Below, in pieces: positions 56,503 to 64,000 of a DNA stretch of 64,000 nt. The DNA lies in the NCBI GenBank assembly GCA_027924585.1, contig BSBM01000762.1:9148501-9212500 (forward strand). Reading direction: 5' to 3'. The DNA is from Larix kaempferi (taxonomy: Eukaryota > Streptophyta > Pinopsida > Pinales > Pinaceae). Every line of letters starts with the position of its first letter. The first letter of the stretch is position 1. Position numbers and translations under genes: made by a program. The notes under the pieces were generated by a model that was not told the DNA's origin, did no database searches, and worked only from the letters and a program-made list of their open reading frames with translations.

Positions 56503-59500
56503 GGATGTTTTTTCAAAATCTGTGCATTGGATTGAGCTGAAACTTGGCAATTGTGTTCATTATAATATTATACACCCCCTGTCCAAAAATCATGAGGATC
56601 CAATGTATGGTTTGTGAGATATACTCAATTCAAATTCTGCATTTTATATGAGGAATAGTAGGCATATGAATAAACTATCACAAAAGATTTCCTGTCCTCT
56701 GAAAATATGATTGCATTTGAGATCCTATAGAGTGTTCAGCAACCTCTATCTCATCCTCCCCAACTAAACTCGTTGCATGTCCTCGTACAACTTGGCATGG
56801 GTTATGAAAGTGAAAAAAGAAATGGAGCATGGTGAGGGAATTTTCCAAATTATTCATTGCTAGCATGTAAGGAATTGCATGATTAAAGTTCAGAAAACAA
56901 CATTCCTCCACTTACCCAACGAGTAGATGAGCAATGCAATAGGAATGTATGTGCTGCTGCTGGATTGTGGAAGATGTCATTACTGCAGGATCATGAAAAT
57001 GTAACTGTAGATGTTGTTGCAGTTGTAATTGGATCATGGAAAACGAAGGAATCGGAACTGCTACTGCTGAATCATGGAGAATGTGACTACTGCTGTGGCT
57101 GTGACTGTTGTCACTGCTGCAGAATCATAAAAATGTAACTGTATATGCTGTTGCAGCTGTAACTGGATCATGAGAAATGTCGAAGGCGGAAAGTGGAACT
57201 GTGGTACTCTCATATGCTGCTGTAATTGCTGAGTGAGTCATGAAAAAGTGTATAGTCTTCACCTGCTACAAAACCTGATGGTACAATTCTAGTCATGTGA
57301 ATAAATGTGTCTATGTTGAGCATGAAAATAAGTCACTGGATTACCAGCCATTGATGAATGCCATTAACCAATGCGAGGCAAACTCACCATTGATGTCAAT
57401 GAGTGCTAAGGTACCTAAGTACATCTTGTAAAGTGTGAATAGATGTGCTGATGTCGAGCTACTTGCAAGATATGACGATCAAGGGACATTGATGTATTCC
57501 CATGATTGTCATCGAGAGAACTTGCCATTAAGGCATGCAAGCCTCCAGGAACTCAGAAAGGAACTCTAGTCTATATCCCAGATAAGGTGCTGAGGTCGAT
57601 GGGGAAAGACTTGTTGAAAGGTGGGCCTTAAGGAATCCCACATCAGTCAGCACAATTTTTTACAAAAGATTGGTAGGACTATAGGAAAGATCTCAGTAGC
57701 AGCAGTGTTTATGGAAAGGAAATGTAATTATGGAAAGGGCACTGGATGTTCTTACTCAAAAGGTAGAAAGGGACTAAAAAAGAAGGAAAATATGTATGCA
57801 ACTCAGAAAGATAGGCATGTGTGAAGTCATGATAGTTAAGGAAATGAAATAGTGGACTCTAGCATGGATGACTAATGTGCTTTGAAGGAGATATATGGGT
57901 AAACATTCATGACGCAAATGGGTTTATGAATGGTTTCTGTGTAACAACAGACGTCGTGATGTTTCTAATGAGTAACAACTCCTTCAAGCTGTCTTATCAA
58001 AGCATGTTTCTCAAAAAAAAATTGTGATTCTTGAAAAATCACTTCAGCATAAAAATTGATCGTTTCTGCACCTGAAAAAGCTTAGTGCAAATCCTGCATG
58101 AAAACTTGTGAGAAAAACATAACATGCAGAAATAAGTACGAATGCAACAAATTGTAAAAAATAAAATACATTTTTATACCTGTTGCTATTGTGCACTTGT
58201 TTCGTCTTCGATTACTACTAAAGTGGCTCCAAGAAACAAATTAGCGTAAATCATAAAAGCATGTGTTGATTATAGTTTCCAGGAATGATTAAAATGTCCA
58301 TTTGCAATTTTTATAATTTGATAATTTTATGATTTTTATTGTTTTTCTTTTTCTTTAAAACAAAACAAAAAAACTAAAATAAAGTGTTCTATTATTCTCA
58401 AAACAAAAGGAAAGAAGCCAAATGATATTGCGAGCAATCAACCTGAGCATGATTATCAATTTCCCCATCTGAAAGATATTGATGTGACCATAATTTAATC
58501 AGACGTACCCATAAGCAAATTGAAATGAAAACAACAATGTTTGTAGATGAAGGTCTAGCAAATGTGTGTTCGAGTCTTAGATGGAAGCTCAGTGTGTGTG
58601 TTATGAACATACTTCTTTCCTAAGAGTTTCTAAAAAAATAAAAAATAAAAATACAAATTATGCAAATCTGCAAAAAGAAAATTGTAAACAGAACTCATCA
58701 TAATGCAAATAAAACCATCTCAAGAGTAAAGTATTCAAAACATGATGTCGAGAGCATTCTTGGCCCGCATGATTCCTGTACAATGCATAGCAAACCCCTT
58801 ATTTTCTAGAAAATACAAGACCTAGAAAATTAGGTGGCAAACCCGCTTTTAAAACTGCAGCAAATCATTTCGGAATCCTGTTGCAAGATCATAAAATGTA
58901 TCGACAAATCAAGCGTCAATATTTTATACAATTCACAGATCTACAACATTGATCAAATGGAGACCCTGGCTGTCTGGAAATGCATGATTTCATCCTGTCA
59001 AAGAAACTAGTGCGTGTGTTAAGCTTCAGTGTGTAAACATGATACTGCATAATGAAAAACAGTCATATAATATTCAAAAAGACACTTTGCATGTTTAATA
59101 TTACAAAGATAGCCTGCGTAGAGTTCTTTTCAATATTATCATAAAGGTGATGTTGATATGCAATTGAGTCTTCACCATTTCCAAGCTATCTCTTCAAAAC
59201 ATAAAGATCTCCGCTAATGCAACTTTTGATTCACCAAAGCCAGTACACCATAATCTAATCTCGAGTATTGATTTTCAAGAGGATATAAATCTTCAACCAT
59301 TGGAGCGCACATTTTCCATTCCCTCGTTTGGAGAATCTTGTACCTCTTTTGCTTTTGCTGTTGCCGAACGACTGCTCCACTCCATAAATTTCTCTGAGGA
59401 GAATGAGAAATCGAACCCCCAACTTGTGATCTGTAACAGCTGAAACAAAATTGTAACTGCTAACAAATTTGATAATGTGAAACACGACCGTAACTGTAGA

Positions 59501-61202
59501 TATGGAAATTACATGTTTAGAGAACCGGCTGTATATCACAAACTGCGGCTTTGTTTGGAAATTTCTTCGCAAGTCCAGTAATTGAGGCCATTATGCACAA
59601 AACCCATGTCCTGGATTTTTTAGATTCATTTCCTGCTACCCGCAAATCAAGACACGAATCAAGGTGTTCTTATCTGCCATGCGTTTTTGCAGGTGATTTC
59701 GTGGAATTGGAATCCCAAGGACCTTGTGTGATGATTTGCACGATGTGTAATGGTTTGCGAAGGGGCAGGCGATACAGGGGGAACGATGGAGGAAAACTCT
59801 CTGCCAAATGAGAGAAGGATCTATCGAACACCCACCATCATAATAATTTTAACTCAATAAAGCACAAAGAAAATGCCGATGGACAGAAAATAAAGGAAAG
59901 CCAATCCATAAAAATAGTTATATGATAGTGATATTTATGGGATTTGGTTCCATTGTCTCCAGATGAGGAATATAGAATTTAGTGATCGTAACAATCCGTG
60001 GATTTTGGCCGAGGAAACTTCAACTATTCCCTTGAAATCTTTATGATGGCACGCATGCTGAGCTAAGATTTAGTTTGTCTTTTAATAAAAAACATGATTC
60101 TTTGTCAACCACTTGGCTGAAAATAAATGCTCGTTCGATATCTTAATTGACCATGGGCGCCTAAACCTTTTAGAACAATGAGTTCTTATCGCCACTCCAT
60201 TGTTTCTGGTATTCACCCTACCCCTTATCGATGCTTTGAGTCCATGATAGAACTGCTGCAACTGGCTGAAACAGAGGCTATTGCAGCATAACCGAATGTC
60301 AAACGACAGAGTTTTTGTATAGTGAAACCAAGGCCAACACCTCAAACATGACAGTTTGTTTTTTCTTGGCCCTAAATAGACATGTTCAAACATTCGGTTT
60401 TGGGCAAAATTTTGTCTTTGGCAGGTTCAATTTGCAGGTTTCATTCCAAGTCAAATGGTTTTCCAGCAGCTGGATAGAATGTAAAAGGAAGAGATAGAGA
60501 CAAGGTCACAGACAAGAGGCCTTTGAGTGTTTTGCAGGTTTTATCATTTAATTGCTTGCTGCAGGTTTTAGCATGGCCAGAAAACACAATTCAATCGATT
60601 GTAAGTGGGACACACATAGTTTCAGCTTGGAGCTACTCTTCAACATGGAAAAATGCATCTCTTATCTCACATAAATTGCAGACCTTTTATTATATTTTTG
60701 AGTTTTGTTTTTATTGCATTCCTAAATAATCCTAATGGACCTACTATTTGTTATTTGCAGATCGAAGGATGGATGCGCAATTTTTTTATTTGTTTCTAAA
60801 AAAATGTAAAACAAATTGAATTTTTTTTTTATAGCAAATGGATATAAATAATTTGCAAATTAAGGATAAATCGATTAGGCATATTTGCAAAAAAAAAAAA
60901 AATTTCCTGAAAGCATTATAAAACATCCTACTTTCTGATCATCAGATCGGACAAAGCGCAGAGGAGAGCATACTTATTCTTGGTGAAAGCAAAACTGAAA
61001 CTAAAATCCTACTTACTCTATGCTAATTAAAATTCAGAAAACAGTTACGTGTAGTTAAATATCTAGTGTAGCCATTCATGTAATAGTAATAAGAATATAT
61101 TTTGTGTCAATTTTGCAAATAGAAAGTGAGGATAAACATAAATGTGTGAAATTAGTTGCTGTGACTGTGAATTAACTAGAAAAAAAGAAAAACTAAATTG
61201 TC
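56503..61202. other. G3 interior, non-coding or captured sequence
   Basis: About 4.7 kb without a recognisable protein. 56940-57230 is rich in CTGCTG and TGCTGT-like triplets with repeated GGATCATG phrases. 59450-60550 has less AT bias, acceptor-like TTTTGCAG sites and a plus-strand frame (59551-59811), so it may be a captured host fragment, but I recognise nothing. A run of about 15 A lies at 60887-60902. Confidence 0.45.
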
Positions 61203-61475
61203 TTAACCTGGTACTTGCTTGAAACCATCGTTCAATAGGGATTTCGTAGGCATAGTTGTCCTCAGATCTTGCTGCAACTCCTTGCTGTCCTCCTCGACCT
61301 CCTTCTTGCATAATTGTTCATCATCTAATGTGCAAGATTCTTCATATGTTAATTCTTCATCTGTTTCTGGAGGAGTAATTAAGCTCTTGGCTGCTTTCAA
61401 GATCTCCTCTTCGTGAGAAGAGGAGATCCCTACTTTTGCAAGGATCTGAGTGAGTTGTTCCAAGCTTAAACTCAT
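61203..61475 (-). CDS. Small G3 ORF near its 5' end, function unknown
   Basis: A 90-codon frame with ATG at 61475, about 210 bases inside the primer site, which is where gag would start. The product is acidic and helical (MSLSLEQLTQILAKVGISSS, then Glu-rich) with an evenly spaced Leu pattern. It could be the remnant of the N-terminus of gag. The stop overlaps a possible splice donor (CCAG/GTTAAG). No domain is recognised. Confidence 0.35.
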   Translation of the reverse strand: MSLSLEQLTQILAKVGISSSHEEEILKAAKSLITPPETDEELTYEESCTLDDEQLCKKEVEEDSKELQQDLRTTMPTKSLLNDGFKQVPG

Positions 61476-61688
61476 TGTTAAATCATTTTGAAAAAGGGAT
61501 TCTTACAACACCCAAATCTAAATGAAAAGAAAAAGAAAAAAACTATGTACAAAAAACATTACTCTTCACAGCTGCAAGAAAAAAACACACTTGCAGGAAT
61601 TGAAATCTACACTACCACACTTGCAGGAATTGAAATTTACACTACCACACTTGTAGGAATTGAAATCTACACTTCAATCCATCGTGCT

Positions 61689-61706
61689 TCCCCGGCAATG
61701 ACACCA
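61689..61706 (-). promoter_or_regulatory. G3 primer binding site
   Basis: The minus strand reads TGGTGTCATTGCCGGGGA three bases after the 5' LTR. It is a clean plant-Gypsy-type primer site and fixes orientation. Confidence 0.85.
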
Positions 61707-61709
61707 AAA

Positions 61710-62626
61710 TGTTAGGTAGAAATATTGTCGTTTAATTCTATTGTAATATTGAAGTGAAGCTAATCTAATCTAATCCCCCCTTTCTAATTGCTAATTGGTA
61801 ATCTAATCCCCCCTTAAGCTGAAACACACAACTGCTAATCTAATGTTGGAAGCTGAAACACACTGCTGAAAGTAAATTGCATAAAAGAAAGACAACATAT
61901 GAATAGCAACGAGACAACACATGTGAGCGCACATTAACAATAAGGAAAACTTAATTTACATCACAAGAATCAATGACAAATCACGAAAGCATCAAAATTA
62001 AGATTATGAACAAAAGCTGAGAATCCCCTTCTCCATATTACAAAGTTAAAACTAACTTCTACAATATAAGACTAATCTCCTCCTAATCTATGATCTAATC
62101 TGTATCTCCCAAATGAAGAGAGAGCACTCTCTTTTATACATGAATTTCTTTGAGAAGGAGATAACCATCTCATAATGATAGATACACTATTCTCTCAACC
62201 ACTCTCAACTAATTTGCTATTATTACAAAATATGATCCATTCAAATCCTCCACATGTTTCTCATACATCCTAAATAAGATATGCCAACCAAATATCCATG
62301 ATCTTCTCCTTGGAATATTCTTTGAATAACTATCTCCATGAAATGGTGCAGGAGATATTCAAGGAGTCTTTCTTTGAATTGATCCTTCCATATTCCTACA
62401 CATTACGAAGCTCATCCATACTTGAGATATTAGTGAAAAACATGTTATTTTTCAATATTTAATCATAAATTCACTTATAATACTAAAATGAATAAAGTGG
62501 AAAATAATAAGATGAAACTCAAGTATATGTATGGAAATGGTATGATTAAAGGTTAATGGGACGATGAAATGTGAAGAATAGCGAAAGGTAAAGTGGATGA
62601 AAATAGGACATTTTTGATGCCCAACA
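61710..62626 (-). repeat. G3 5' LTR
   Basis: 917 bp with TG and CA ends, matching 54586-55515 apart from the indels noted for that LTR. Next to it, inside the element, 61600-61675 has a short tandem repeat of CACTTGTAGGAATTGAAAT-like units (three copies). Confidence 0.88.
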
Positions 62627-62631
62627 ACAAG

Positions 62632-62730
62632 GTGAATGTGTAGTCTGCAGATAAATTATACTGATCTTGTCACCCTCCAAAATCAGATATAAAGATGTAA
62701 AATACCCAGGGAAGATGTATTTTCGTTTCT
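62632..62730 (-). other. G2 leader between primer site and gag
   Basis: Resumes G2 after the G3 insertion. Short frames exist but cannot be joined to gag without a stop. Likely leader or the decayed N-terminal end of gag. Confidence 0.5.
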
Positions 62731-62733
62731 CCA

Positions 62734-62751
62734 TCCCCAACAATGGCGACA
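62734..62751 (-). promoter_or_regulatory. G2 primer binding site
   Basis: The minus strand reads TGTCGCCATTGTTGGGGA about five bases from the 5' LTR. It is close to the sites of G3 and G1, with substitutions (TGG to TGT) consistent with age. Confidence 0.7.
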
Positions 62752-62756
62752 GAAGA

Positions 62757-64000
62757 TGTTATCACTAGAGTTGAACCTAGACTACAGGGGTTCAAGCCTA
62801 GAGAAAAATTAAGAGTAAATAACGGATAACTGGAAAATAATTCTATGGCTATGGAATTTGGTGGTAGGTAAACAATTATTACATAAATCAAGCATATTTA
62901 AATATCAAACAACACAAAATGTATGAATATCATGGATATTAATAGGAAATAGCTATGAGCATAACTTTGTGAAAGAAGTAATCAAGTTCTGTATTCAAGT
63001 ATTAAATATAGTTGCATATTAATCAAGAGAATCATGGCATTGATTGATAATACCACATACAGACAATATAATGATAACATGTAACACAGTTATTAAAACA
63101 AAACAAGATCATATGATCACAATCATTTCAAGATAGCTATTTCATTTTAATATAAAGCAAAACATATACATGCCTGCAGTTTGAGTTTAGAGTCTGACTT
63201 CCATAATATGTTCCAACCTCCATTATATTTTATCACTGTCTATTATATAAAAAATTCTTCAAAGTTTGAAACAGTTTTAAGATCCTATTTTCATGGATCG
63301 ACCTTCTCAAAAATAGTAAAGTCTTTAAACTTTAAACTTTTAAATTAGACAAGTGTAATAAAAAATAAAAACAACTCTTATCTACTACTAGCTGTCAAAT
63401 TCTATCATCTATGAACCAACTATCTCGGACATTAGATAAATTAAAGACTTTTGGAAGCTTCTACTAGGACAGTCATATCACTCAAAACCTGGGATCTCTT
63501 TTGCAACTTGGAGTATTCAGTATCCTTGTTCTGCTCTCGATTCTGCAATTCCTTGTTCTGGATCTTCATTTGTTCATACTGTTTATGAATGGCCCTTTTA
63601 TCCTTTAACATGTCTTTGGATATGAGAACAAGATTTTGATAATCAATCTCTTTTTGCTCTAAATCTTCTCGTAACCTTTTGTTGGCAAACATCATATTTT
63701 CATTTATATTTCGAAGATATTTATTCTGCTCCTTGTAAGATTGTAAAAACTTCTTAATTTGATTTAACTCTAGCATTACTTCAGTTTCTTCTATGTCCAT
63801 AAAAGATTCATCCACTTGCAAAGATTTTGAAACTGATCCATTTTCATTCTCAGAATAAGTTTGTTTATTTATGCAAAATACTTCAGGTATATACCCTACA
63901 TTCCCTTGAAGATCTATGAAATTCTCATTTTCTGAGAAGTGCCCCTCCTTTGATACCTGTATGTTTTCTTCACTAAAAGACTCATTCACAACAACATGTT
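62757..64000 (-). repeat. G2 5' LTR (partial, runs past the window)
   Basis: Matches 45408-46652 over its whole visible length, starting at TGTTATCACTAGAG. If it equals the other LTR it should end near 65.8 kb. Confidence 0.88.
63441..64000 (-). CDS. C-terminal part of the LTR-embedded ORF in the G2 5' LTR
   Basis: Open for at least 183 codons to a TAA at 63441, and the frame continues to the window edge. It is the same protein as 46093-46530 in the other LTR but without the stops that break it there. Acidic stretch (ENIQVSKEGHFSENENF), then a Lys/Glu/Gln coiled coil ending EASKSL. Whether the N-terminal part is intact cannot be seen. Function unknown. Confidence 0.6.
   Translation of the reverse strand, partial: HVVVNESFSEENIQVSKEGHFSENENFIDLQGNVGYIPEVFCINKQTYSENENGSVSKSLQVDESFMDIEETEVMLELNQIKKFLQSYKEQNKYLRNINENMMFANKRLREDLEQKEIDYQNLVLISKDMLKDKRAIHKQYEQMKIQNKELQNREQNKDTEYSKLQKRSQVLSDMTVLVEASKSL

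Larger units (their letters stand above)
54586..62626 (-). mobile_element. G3: LARD-like LTR element without pol (8.04 kb)
   Basis: Flanked by the 5-bp duplication ACAAG (54581-54585 and 62627-62631), with LTRs 54586-55515 and 61710-62626 that start TGTTAGG and end CCAACA. The primer site next to the right LTR and purine tract next to the left LTR set minus orientation. The 6.2-kb interior has no gag, RT or integrase that I can recognise. It would depend on enzymes of an autonomous relative. Each LTR has private indels of 80-100 bp, so it is not recent. Confidence 0.9.
27460..64000 (+). mobile_element. G1: nested Gypsy (Tat-like) element, visible in three pieces
   Basis: Own sequence is about 27460-33306, 41921-44563 and 45095-45407. 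The remainder should lie beyond the window, after G2. Order: long 5' LTR with an embedded decayed ORF, primer site, gag, protease, RNase H and RT. The other elements in this range sit inside it: N1 inside gag, a solo LTR inside RT, and G2 inside RT. Stops and frameshifts show it is dead. The left boundary is inferred from where similarity to repeat copy A ends. Confidence 0.7.
45408..64000 (-). mobile_element. G2: Tat-like Gypsy element, continues past the window end
   Basis: Minus-strand element inserted in G1 RT. The 3' LTR is 45408-48477 and the 5' LTR starts at 62757 and runs past 64000. Between them are the polypurine tract, a gag-PR-RNase H-RT-RH-INT polyprotein mostly in one frame, and a primer site. 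It is interrupted by G3 at 54586-62626. The LTRs differ at about 6-7 percent of positions by eye where comparable, and the polyprotein carries several stops, so it is an old, inactive copy. Confidence 0.88.

Overview
This is a stretch of land-plant nuclear genome made almost entirely of nested transposable elements. The evidence is plant-type primer sites (one complementary to initiator tRNA-Met, others of the TGGCGCC..TTGCCGGGGA type), Ty3/Gypsy polyproteins resembling the plant Tat group, GT-AG introns, AT-rich spacer and several layers of nested insertion. A large repeat-rich genome is likely; a gymnosperm would fit, but nothing here proves the lineage. I found no convincing host gene.

Layout. 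1-4.1 kb is AT-rich spacer with small tandem and direct repeats and one possible exon fragment. 4.1-7.77 kb (copy A) and 10.85-27.46 kb (copy B) are a 3.7-kb direct repeat. Copy B is split by a 1.36-kb TRIM-like LTR element (11953-13315, TSD TAAGG) and by an 11.56-kb DNA transposon (13643-25201, TSD CTAT). Copy A preserves both empty sites.

The DNA transposon is the most interesting object. It has 23-bp terminal inverted repeats, arrays of the palindrome TTATTCGGCCGAATAA near both ends, and two convergent intron-containing genes that both read through with consistent splice phases: a 938-aa DDE-like transposase (+ strand, 4 exons) and a 527-aa protein of unknown function (- strand, 7 coding exons). 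GTTCATGAAC palindrome arrays lie in what looks like the 5'-UTR intron of the second gene, and a 236-bp foldback lies between the two genes.

From about 27.46 kb to the end there is a nest of Gypsy-type elements. G1 (+ strand) carries a decayed ORF in its 5' LTR, then gag, protease, an extra RNase H and RT. It is interrupted by N1 (33307-41920), a young element encoding only gag and protease whose LTRs differ at two positions that I can see; by a 531-bp solo LTR (44564-45094, TSD CAAAA); and by G2 (- strand, from 45408 past the window end). G2 is a related, older element with a long LTR (about 3.07 kb) that contains a roughly 540-codon ORF, and the same gag-PR-RNase H-RT-RH-INT order. G2 is itself interrupted by G3 (54586-62626, TSD ACAAG), an 8-kb element with little or no coding capacity.

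The genes here serve the elements' own transposition. N1, the TRIM and G3 would need enzymes supplied by other copies.
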